From: Chloroflexota bacterium
GTDB taxonomy: Bacteria; Chloroflexota; Dehalococcoidia; UBA3495
Direction of reading: 5' to 3'
Length of the DNA stretch: 5,918 bases
Assembly (NCBI GenBank): GCA_002707185.1
Contig: PAMF01000060.1
Span: 2,040 to 7,957 of the forward strand
Shown: positions 1-5,486 of the stretch, piece by piece
Position numbering within the stretch: position 1 is the first letter of the stretch
Layout of the letters: each line of letters begins with the position of its first letter
Notes under the pieces: generated by a model
The model's database searches: none
What the model saw: only the letters and a program-made list of their open reading frames with translations
Told to the model about the DNA's origin: nothing
Program-made: the position numbers and the translations under genes

Positions 1-36
1 ACATGCCATTGTACGGGGTTATTAACGGCTCGTAAG

Positions 37-849
37 TTATTCCCCAACGAAGTTAGGCTCTCTTTTTTCTAGAAAGGCTTGTACTGCTTCTTTTTGATCG
101 GCCGTCCCTCTAACTGCCTCGTTAGCCAAGTGTTCTAATTCGATAACATTCCTGAGATCTGGGGAGTGTCTGTTCATTAGTTCCTTAGTGGCTTTAACGG
201 CTAAAGGGGGGTTTGCCGCGATCTCTGCAGCTATGTATTTTGCATGCTCTAATAATTCCTCTTCTGGTACAACTTTATTTAATAGTCCTTTCTCCAACGC
301 CCAATGAGAGTCGTACACTTTTCCGGTCAACGCCATCTCTGATGCAACACCAGGCCCGACCAGCGTACCCAGTAGCTGAGATACTCCGGCATCAGGTACC
401 AAGGATCTTTTCACGAAAACTGATGTGAAGCGAGCTGATTCTGATCCTACTCGAATATCACAGGCAAGGGCTAGTCCCAAGCCAGCTCCTGCAGCTACAC
501 CGTTGACTGCGGCTATTACAGGTTGTGGAACCTCTTTAAGATGGGGAGCTAAACGCATGATCTCTGATGGGCCGCCGGATTGTTCGGAGGGGATTGTAAC
601 CGGGTCCCCATCTAGGCGTCGCGATATGTCAGATACGTCTGCTCCTGAACAAAACCCCCGGCCAGCCCCTATCAGTATCAGGACCCGGATATTAGGGAAT
701 TCTTCCGAGACCTGATCCAAGGTACTATGCAATTCATGAGTCATCTCGCGGGTTAGTGCATTTAATCGATCTGGCCGTTTTAGAGTAATCACCGCGACGT
801 GATTAACTCTATGTAGCCCGATCCACTTCAATGTTGTTTCATCAAACAT
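37..849 (-). CDS. Enoyl-CoA hydratase/isomerase (crotonase) family protein, PaaG-like active site
   Basis: This is a full-length crotonase of 270 residues, a usual size for the family; it would act in the cytosol on an acyl-CoA thioester. Visible motifs are the N-terminal strand region with RPDRLNAL (25-32), the first oxyanion-hole segment FCSGADV (66-72), the second one NGVAAGAGLGLALACD (116-131), and the C-terminal tail with FLEKREP. The two glutamates that hydrate enoyl-CoA in rat crotonase and FadB align with G125 and F145, so hydratase activity is doubtful. The FVKRSLVPDAG stretch (145-155) matches the PaaG-type isomerase pattern, with D153 where PaaG has its acid/base aspartate. The ATG start at 849 has no strong Shine-Dalgarno sequence. 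The gene stands downstream of a terminator, so it probably has its own promoter. The fold assignment is firm; the substrate and the exact reaction (isomerase, hydratase or other) are not known. Confidence 0.9.
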   Translation of the reverse strand: MFDETTLKWIGLHRVNHVAVITLKRPDRLNALTREMTHELHSTLDQVSEEFPNIRVLILIGAGRGFCSGADVSDISRRLDGDPVTIPSEQSGGPSEIMRLAPHLKEVPQPVIAAVNGVAAGAGLGLALACDIRVGSESARFTSVFVKRSLVPDAGVSQLLGTLVGPGVASEMALTGKVYDSHWALEKGLLNKVVPEEELLEHAKYIAAEIAANPPLAVKATKELMNRHSPDLRNVIELEHLANEAVRGTADQKEAVQAFLEKREPNFVGE

Positions 850-1003
850 TCGATATTCGGTCTATTCTATGAGATCAAGTTATAGGGAGGTGATAAGGGA
901 TGTTAATTCCTTAGTTGAGTTCGTTGTCCGAGGCTAGAAGAAAACCCTGCCAGCTATAGGCAGGGTTTTCTTTTCTGGGTACGTTCTTGTCCTCAGAGGA
1001 TTA
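850..1003. other. Intergenic gap between the small acidic gene and the crotonase
   Basis: This 154-base gap holds the terminator at 941-969 and the presumed promoter region of the crotonase. On the minus strand the best -10 candidates are TATAAC (879-884) and a TAGAAT closer to the start, but neither has a convincing -35 at 17 bases, so no promoter is called. On the plus strand there is an unusually good ribosome-binding sequence at 885-894 followed by a four-codon reading frame (900-914). Confidence 0.5.
941..969 (-). terminator. Rho-independent terminator (bidirectional) after the small acidic gene
   Basis: A perfect 11-bp stem (AAAACCCTGCC, 941-951, with GGCAGGGTTTT, 959-969) encloses a 7-base loop. 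On the minus strand it ends in TTTTCTTCT, and on the plus strand in TTTTCTTTTCT, so it can work both ways. It lies 34 bases after the stop codon of the small gene at 1004 and separates that gene from the crotonase. The short GC-rich core flanked by A and T runs is the classical intrinsic terminator form. Confidence 0.88.
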
Positions 1004-1189
1004 TTAATCTGGACTATGCTTATTTACTAAAGCAGAGACTCTAGCGTCTACTTCACCAAGAGGCATGCCTGCATCCTGACGAGCTACGGCTAGGTGGGCG
1101 TCAGTTTGGATAGCCTCCCAGTCAGGCTCCAGTTCGTATTCATCACGTAATTCATCAAACAGGTTATCAAGAGACTGTCTGTCAAACAT
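1004..1189 (-). CDS. Small acidic hypothetical protein (61 aa)
   Basis: I do not recognise this family. The 61-residue product is strongly acidic: about 15 Asp/Glu against 5 Lys/Arg. It looks mainly helical, with probable helices near residues 4-18, 22-39 and 45-57, broken by EPDW (21-24) and GMPLGE (41-46). It has no signal peptide, membrane segment or cysteine. The case for a real gene is good: an AGGAG ribosome binding site at 1201-1205 lies 11 bases before the ATG, or GGAGAG 9 bases before it. A promoter-like element sits about 95 bases upstream, and a strong terminator follows the stop codon by 34 bases, so it appears to be its own transcription unit. The size and acidity would fit an antitoxin or small regulator, but no toxin gene is adjacent and that is a guess only. 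Confidence 0.65.
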   Translation of the reverse strand: MFDRQSLDNLFDELRDEYELEPDWEAIQTDAHLAVARQDAGMPLGEVDARVSALVNKHSPD

Positions 1190-1198
1190 AGTTCGGTA

Positions 1199-1205
1199 CT
1201 CTCCT
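1199..1205 (-). promoter_or_regulatory. Ribosome binding site of the small acidic gene
   Basis: The minus-strand sequence AGGAGAG lies 9 to 11 bases before the ATG at 1189, depending on the register. It supports both the start choice and the reality of this short gene, which has no recognisable homology to rely on. Confidence 0.7.
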
Positions 1206-1282
1206 GCCTACTATTTAAAGGTTTCATCTTTTAATTAAGTTGTCTGACGTTCGAAACACACCTCAATCAAAGGAACTCTGAT

Positions 1283-1311
1283 AGTCTACCTTTAATTAAC
1301 ACCGCTGGCAA
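1283..1311 (-). promoter_or_regulatory. Putative sigma70-type promoter for the small acidic gene
   Basis: On the minus strand TTGCCA (1306-1311, 5 of 6 matches to the -35 consensus) is followed after exactly 17 bases by TAGACT (1283-1288, 4 of 6 matches to the -10 consensus). Transcription would start near 1276, giving a leader of roughly 87 bases before the ATG at 1189. The spacer contains a TTTAATTAA motif (1291-1299) that recurs in the leader at 1230-1238. The call rests on consensus match only. Confidence 0.5.
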
Positions 1312-1346
1312 GTATTTAATAAGTGAAAAATGTTATTAATGATAAG

Positions 1347-2642
1347 TTAATTATTAGCGAGTTGTTTAGCTGGTGTAGGTTGATATCTAGATGAATATTT
1401 ATGTTCCTTTATGGTGAACGCTGACAGAGCGGCCGGGAAAAGTAATACCCCTGCTAAGAGAAATGGAATTGTATAAGACCCCGTAAGGTCAAACATTAAT
1501 CCCGCAAACAGCACACTAAAAAAACTACCGATGGCATGGAATAAGAAGGAAACTCCCGAAATCGTACCTAAAGCGCGTAGCCCATATACATCGGCGGTTA
1601 ACGCTGTCGTTAGCGGGGCAGTGGCAATCCAAGATACACCGGCCACTGCAGCGAATATCCAAAGACCTAAAGGGGCCGGCAAGGTTAGCAACAACATATA
1701 TCCGAGTCCCCTGACTAGATATACCAGTCCCAGGATAGTTTTTCGATTATATTTATCAGAAATCCACCCTGCACCTAAACTGCCTAATATGTTGAGGAAC
1801 ATCATGAATCCAAAAATTAAGGCAGCTAGACCAGGCGAAATGCCCTGATCTAGTGCGTAGGGAACGAAATGTACTGATAAAACTCCAGTAGTTGCCCCGC
1901 AGACTACGTATGAGCCTGTCATTTGCCACATAGGCAAAGATTTGAACGATGCCATCCATTTGTTCGTGTCTAATGGTCCAACTATCCTTTCCCTTAAATT
2001 CGAGTTGGGTTGATTGGGTCGATCACCGTCGAGATTTAGGCCGATATCTTCGGGATTATCCTTAAGAATTAACCACCCAAGAGGTAATGCAAGTACAAGT
2101 ACCAATAACCCTAAAACCGTCCAGGTTATACGCCAACCGGTGGTTTGTAACAAGTACATGCCAAAAGGGACTAAAATCAATCCGCCGGCAGCCAGTCCCG
2201 TAGCATTGAAGCCGACTACTGTAGCACGTTTACGCATAAACCATTTTGAGAGTAAAGATCCCGTATTTGTTAACGACATTCCTCCTAGTGCTATAGCTGA
2301 GACTATCCCAAACAAGAATATTAAAAATAGGAAATGGAATGTGAGGCTAAGGGCTGTTGTGGCCAGACCGAAAACGAATAGGCTAATTAGTATTACTCTT
2401 CTGCCACCCCAGCGATCAAATAGACTACCCATTATAGGTTGAGTGATACCACTAACTAGGAAAGCTAAAGCTGCTGCAAATGATATTGTGCTTCTGTTCC
2501 AATCAAACTCGTTGCTTAATGGTATTACGAAGATTCCGAAGCTATTGCGAGCTCCGTTGGTCACGAAAGCTATAAACATACAAGCTAATACTATATACCA
2601 GCCGTAATATATAGTCGGTTGGTTACTTTTAAGGTTATTCAT
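1347..2642 (-). CDS. Major facilitator superfamily transporter, OFA/monocarboxylate-like
   Basis: This is a complete 431-residue secondary transporter in the inner membrane, with about 12 hydrophobic helices in two groups of six. A polar cytoplasmic loop (about 194-237, starting KDNPEDIGL) joins the halves. The MFS motif A is clear after helix 2 (GSLFDRWGGRR, 72-82) and has a weaker copy after helix 8 (GAGWISDKYNRK, 290-301). The opening YYGWYIV (12-18) and the helix 4/5 stretch KWFMRKRATVVGFNATGLA (133-151) resemble the oxalate/formate antiporter and monocarboxylate transporter families, so a small organic anion is the likely cargo. The ATG at 2642 has only a weak Shine-Dalgarno sequence. 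A perfect hairpin ends 31 bases upstream of it. Its position after a carboxylate-type dehydrogenase suggests it imports that enzyme's substrate; this is inference, and the substrate cannot be read from the sequence. Confidence 0.92.
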   Translation of the reverse strand: MNNLKSNQPTIYYGWYIVLACMFIAFVTNGARNSFGIFVIPLSNEFDWNRSTISFAAALAFLVSGITQPIMGSLFDRWGGRRVILISLFVFGLATTALSLTFHFLFLIFLFGIVSAIALGGMSLTNTGSLLSKWFMRKRATVVGFNATGLAAGGLILVPFGMYLLQTTGWRITWTVLGLLVLVLALPLGWLILKDNPEDIGLNLDGDRPNQPNSNLRERIVGPLDTNKWMASFKSLPMWQMTGSYVVCGATTGVLSVHFVPYALDQGISPGLAALIFGFMMFLNILGSLGAGWISDKYNRKTILGLVYLVRGLGYMLLLTLPAPLGLWIFAAVAGVSWIATAPLTTALTADVYGLRALGTISGVSFLFHAIGSFFSVLFAGLMFDLTGSYTIPFLLAGVLLFPAALSAFTIKEHKYSSRYQPTPAKQLANN

Positions 2643-2673
2643 ATTAATGAGTCCATTAGATTATCGGGTCCCT

Positions 2674-2721
2674 TAATACGAGATGGAACTGTTGATAAAC
2701 CAACAGTTCCATCTCGTATTA
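2674..2721. repeat. Perfect 21-bp inverted repeat with 6-base loop between dehydrogenase and MFS genes
   Basis: The arms 2674-2694 and 2701-2721 are exact reverse complements over 21 bases and enclose the loop ATAAAC (plus strand). Core arm sequence: CGAGATGGAACTGTTG. The minus-strand transcript would form this hairpin 38 bases after the dehydrogenase stop and 31 bases before the MFS start. Neither side is followed immediately by a T run: the minus strand continues AGGGACCC, and the plus strand TTGATAGG. It is therefore not a standard intrinsic terminator, although it could still stop or process transcripts, protect the upstream message, or be a dispersed palindromic element. Confidence 0.85.
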
Positions 2722-2758
2722 TTGATAGGCTGTGTAATTTTGTAATTTTTAAGATTTT

Positions 2759-4255
2759 TTAAATGTCCTGTAGTATCTTGGCATCTTCTGCCGCATTAGT
2801 GCCCGAGAGTTTCCCAAAGACCATTCCGGCTGAAAGCCCAGAACCACCGGGATAGTTGTAATAGAAGAGGCCTCCCACCATTTCTCCCGCGGCGTATAGA
2901 CCTGGTATAGGGTCTTGTGCGTTAGTTACGACCTGCCCCCTGGTATTAATTTTGACTCCCCCAAAAGTGAAAGATATTCCGGTAGTTACTGCCCACCCCC
3001 TATATGGTGGCGTATCTATAGTTTCAGCCCAGTTGGTTTTGTTAACAGTTAGCCCAGTTGTTCCTCTACCGTCTTTGACTGTAGGATTGTGGGGAATGTC
3101 TGTTTGTATCGCCGCATTATATTCTTTAACGGTGTTAACTAATCCTTCTACATCTATATCCAATCTCGCAGCCAATTCTTCAAGAGTGTTTGCTTCAACC
3201 ATAGTTGCCTGTGGGATCCAATATTCATCGCGCAAGAGGTGTTTAACCTTGTTGTCGAATACTTGGAAAGCTAAACCCTGTGGTTGTGTCATGAGGGCCC
3301 GCCCGTACGTAACATATGTGTAGTTTCGGAAATCTGCCCCCTCGTCTAGGAAACGTTCACCGTCGATATTGACTATCAGACCGAAAGGATAGGAATGTTT
3401 CTGGAACAATTCAGTGATCGTACGATCCCCAAAAGCAGGAGCGTTCATATCCCAGGCCACTGCGTGACAACTGCTCCAGTGCCCGTACGATTGCGCCCCA
3501 ACATCGAGGGCCATTTTGATAGCGTCTCCAGTATTGTACGGGATACCTCTTACTTTTACTGTTTCCCAACCGGGTCCCAAGTACCTGCAGCGCATTTCTG
3601 CGTTGGCTTCGAAACCGCCAGCCGCAAGTACTACGGATCGGCCAGCAATGTCTTCAAATCCATCCGGCCCTAGTACCTGGAGACCGCAAACACGGCCTTT
3701 TTCATCTTGTAATAATTTGGTGCCTTGAGTCGAATATCGAACTTCTATCCCCATTTCTTTGGCGACGTCAAACTGCTGATCCGAAAGACCCTTTCCTGCT
3801 CCAACAGCTTCTACTAGTAATCCTCCCCAGAATCTAAATTTGTCGCCATCTTTGAACGCCTGTCTCCCAAACGACAATACGAATCGCACACCATGCTCTT
3901 GAAGCCACTTCATAGTTGGGAAAGCCTGGCTAACCAGAATTTGGGCCATTTCCGGGTCGGAAAGGCCATGCGTGACTCGCATCATATCTTCGTAATATTG
4001 GCTTTCAGAATAACTGCCTACATCTACTGAGTTCTCTTCCGTTTCGGACATGTCAGGAATTAAGGCTTTTATGTCTTCGATTCCATCAAAAGGAAAGCGA
4101 ATGATTCCGCCAGTAAAGTAAGTGTTTCCCCCTCTGAAGTATTCAGGGGCTTTTTCAACTACTAGAACCGATTCGCAATTTTCTTTAGCAGCTATTGCAG
4201 CACTGAGTGCGGCATTTCCCGCACCTACAACGATCACATCATAAACTTGGTCCAA
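2759..4255 (-). CDS. FAD-dependent dehydrogenase, TcuA-like (fumarate reductase/succinate dehydrogenase flavoprotein family)
   Basis: The 498-residue flavoprotein spans the whole FAD_binding_2 domain. The N-terminal dinucleotide fold is DVIVVGAGNAALSAA (6-20) with the ribose-binding E34, followed by RGGNTYFTGG (41-50), VVLAAGGFEAN (208-218), GERFLDEG (299-306) and the C-terminal FAD signature AAGE (455-458) to NYPGGSGL (467-474). It most resembles FAD-dependent tricarballylate dehydrogenase TcuA, which oxidises tricarballylate to cis-aconitate. It could also be a 3-ketosteroid-dehydrogenase-like enzyme with another substrate. The histidine of fumarate reductases before TxGG is replaced by Phe (ISFTFGG, 427-433), which argues against fumarate reduction. 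There is no Tat or Sec signal, so it is cytosolic. The start is TTG, chosen because GGAGG lies 6 bases upstream. It probably has its own promoter and may share a transcript with the MFS gene. No TcuB partner is present. Confidence 0.9.
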   Translation of the reverse strand: MDQVYDVIVVGAGNAALSAAIAAKENCESVLVVEKAPEYFRGGNTYFTGGIIRFPFDGIEDIKALIPDMSETEENSVDVGSYSESQYYEDMMRVTHGLSDPEMAQILVSQAFPTMKWLQEHGVRFVLSFGRQAFKDGDKFRFWGGLLVEAVGAGKGLSDQQFDVAKEMGIEVRYSTQGTKLLQDEKGRVCGLQVLGPDGFEDIAGRSVVLAAGGFEANAEMRCRYLGPGWETVKVRGIPYNTGDAIKMALDVGAQSYGHWSSCHAVAWDMNAPAFGDRTITELFQKHSYPFGLIVNIDGERFLDEGADFRNYTYVTYGRALMTQPQGLAFQVFDNKVKHLLRDEYWIPQATMVEANTLEELAARLDIDVEGLVNTVKEYNAAIQTDIPHNPTVKDGRGTTGLTVNKTNWAETIDTPPYRGWAVTTGISFTFGGVKINTRGQVVTNAQDPIPGLYAAGEMVGGLFYYNYPGGSGLSAGMVFGKLSGTNAAEDAKILQDI

Positions 4256-4261
4256 AACATA

Positions 4262-4266
4262 CCTCC
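4262..4266 (-). promoter_or_regulatory. Strong ribosome binding site that sets a TTG start for the dehydrogenase
   Basis: GGAGG on the minus strand is 6 bases from the TTG codon at 4255. An ATG at 4260-4258 lies only one base from GGAGG, too close for initiation. It is also in another frame and reaches TGA after eight codons. No in-frame ATG exists between the ribosome binding site and the FAD-binding motif, so TTG is the best start. Confidence 0.75.
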
Positions 4267-4305
4267 AGAGGATTGAATAATTGTTCAGTTTTTAAGTCCA
4301 CACCT

Positions 4306-4334
4306 ATGATAACTTGTACTTTGCTGACGGACAA
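4306..4334 (-). promoter_or_regulatory. Putative sigma70-type promoter for the dehydrogenase (and perhaps MFS) genes
   Basis: On the minus strand TTGTCC (4329-4334, 4 of 6 to -35 consensus) and TATCAT (4306-4311, 5 of 6 to -10 consensus) are separated by 17 bases. The start of transcription would fall near 4299, giving a leader of about 44 bases. It lies in the 145-base gap after the NHL gene, which suggests a new transcription unit here. No clear terminator for the NHL gene is seen in the rest of the gap. Confidence 0.55.
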
Positions 4335-4400
4335 CAAAAGTATCAATTTTGGCTTTCGGGATCAAGCAATATATGAGTCTTGGTTTAAATGTATTGATAT

Positions 4401-5438
4401 TTAACCTGCTCCTAGGACCCTTATACGATGGTTATTACTATCTGCTATGAATATATTTCCGTTGGTATCAACTTCACAACCATGAGGTCGGTCCAACCCT
4501 GCTTTTATAGCTTCTCCTCCGTCCCCATGAGACCCTAGATTACCTCCTGCTATTGTGTTCACGACGGTGGTATTGTTATCTATTTTACGTATTGCATGGT
4601 TTTCAGTGTCGACGACTATAACGTTGCCTGCGTTATCACATCTTATGGCCTTAGGTGATCCCCAGGTTGCTGAAATGGCAGGTCCACCATCTCCGGAATA
4701 TCCTCGTTCACCGGTACCGGCGAAGGTAGACATAATTCCTGATGGATCAATTTTTCTGACGCCGTTTCCTTCTCTTTCCGCTATATAGGTGTTGCCCAGT
4801 TGATCTTGGCAAACTGCTCGAGCGCCGAGTATGCTGGCTTCTTGGGCTTGGAGACCATCTCCCGTGCGAAGTTTTTCTCCATTACCTGCGAATGTGCTGA
4901 TTATGCCGGTAGATAAATCAAGTCTGCGGATTCTTTGATCTTGGATATCTGCTATCAAAAGACTGCCGGTGCTATCGATGTAACAATCGTTGGGTTCTCT
5001 CAATTGTGCCAAAGAGCCAGGTCCGCCGTCGCCGCTGTATCCTGGTGTACCGGTTCCGGCTACAGTAGTAATAACACCGCTGGCACCATCTATTTTTCTT
5101 ATAGCTGCATTTAACCTGTCTACGATGTATATATCATCGTTAGTTGGATCGATAGCTAAGGAATACGGCTCGTTCATCGTAGCAGTTGTGGCTAAATCAC
5201 CGTCCCCTGAGTATCCTGGATTTCCGGTACCCGCTATGGTTGTTATCAAATTGGTATAAACATCAACCCGTCGCACACAGTGATTCTTTGCCTCCGCTAT
5301 GAAAATATTGCCCTTATTGTCAAAGCAGCACATGAAAGGATCTCTAAGCAATGCGTTCTTGGCTGGTTTTCCATCACCACTGTAACCGGCCTCTCCTGTG
5401 CCTATTAAGGTTTGAATTATCCCCTTGGCGTAAGCCAT
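4401..5438 (-). CDS. NHL-repeat six-bladed beta-propeller protein
   Basis: The 345-residue protein consists almost wholly of six repeats of 54-63 residues, starting at about residues 1, 64, 122, 179, 235 and 292. Each begins with a strand such as VITTVAGTG, then GYSGDGGPA, then a Pro/Asp segment, then GNIFIAD-like and HxIRKID-like strands, the NHL hallmark. Six repeats suit a closed six-bladed propeller. The N-terminal strand (IIQTLIG, 7-13) can complete the last blade, whose own C-terminal strand is RIRVLGAG. Repeat 4 (GNGEKLRTGDG) and repeat 6 (GGNLGSHGDGG) are the most divergent. There is no signal peptide or anchor, so it should be cytosolic. GGGAG (5445-5449) lies 6 bases before the ATG. 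It follows the deacetylase gene by 48 bases, suggesting co-transcription. NHL propellers bind proteins or nucleic acids, or in some cases are enzymes; no catalytic residues can be assigned. Confidence 0.88.
   Translation of the reverse strand: MAYAKGIIQTLIGTGEAGYSGDGKPAKNALLRDPFMCCFDNKGNIFIAEAKNHCVRRVDVYTNLITTIAGTGNPGYSGDGDLATTATMNEPYSLAIDPTNDDIYIVDRLNAAIRKIDGASGVITTVAGTGTPGYSGDGGPGSLAQLREPNDCYIDSTGSLLIADIQDQRIRRLDLSTGIISTFAGNGEKLRTGDGLQAQEASILGARAVCQDQLGNTYIAEREGNGVRKIDPSGIMSTFAGTGERGYSGDGGPAISATWGSPKAIRCDNAGNVIVVDTENHAIRKIDNNTTVVNTIAGGNLGSHGDGGEAIKAGLDRPHGCEVDTNGNIFIADSNNHRIRVLGAG
4401..5438 (-). repeat. Six degenerate tandem coding repeats (about 170 bases each) within the NHL gene
   Basis: The repeated glycine-rich segment GTGxxGYSGDG is visible at DNA level as similar blocks near 4681-4726, 5020-5065, 5197-5240 and 5366-5410, with weaker copies near 4530 and 4860. 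The differences are spread across codon positions, so these are old diverged copies serving protein structure and not a recent expansion. Confidence 0.7.
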
Positions 5439-5486
5439 ATAGATCTCCCAAATCGGCTCGCGTTCGGCCTGATATTTAAATTGCGA

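Noticed and set aside
1..36. Possible start of another minus-strand gene (ATG at 8-6)
   Set aside because: Only two or three codons are visible and no ribosome binding site precedes it, so nothing can be claimed.
213..715. Open frames on the plus strand opposite the crotonase gene
   Set aside because: They lie fully within a conserved coding gene, have no domain-like sequence and no good ribosome binding site; they are antisense shadows.
1297..1310. Shared 14-mer TAACACCGCTGGCA at 1297-1310 and 5072-5085
   Set aside because: One copy is in an intergenic promoter region and the other in an NHL codon stretch, with no extended similarity; a single 14-base match is close to chance for a window of this size.
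1531..2442. Plus-strand and alternative-frame open frames inside the MFS gene
   Set aside because: They overlap a gene with clear MFS motifs over its full length, and their products are low-complexity basic sequences typical of shadow frames.
4341..4399. Inverted repeat TATCAAT/ATTGATA after the NHL gene, considered as a terminator
   Set aside because: The arms are only 7 bases, AT-rich and separated by over 40 bases, so they would not form a stable hairpin.
4555..5259. Plus-strand open frames with repeated PSPEYPG-like peptides
   Set aside because: These repeats are the reverse complement of the GYSGDG codons of the NHL gene, not an independent proline-rich protein.
4401..5438. Regularly spaced similar blocks, considered as a CRISPR or satellite array
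   Set aside because: The blocks are imperfect, about 170 bases apart and in frame with a full-length NHL propeller gene, so protein repeats explain them.
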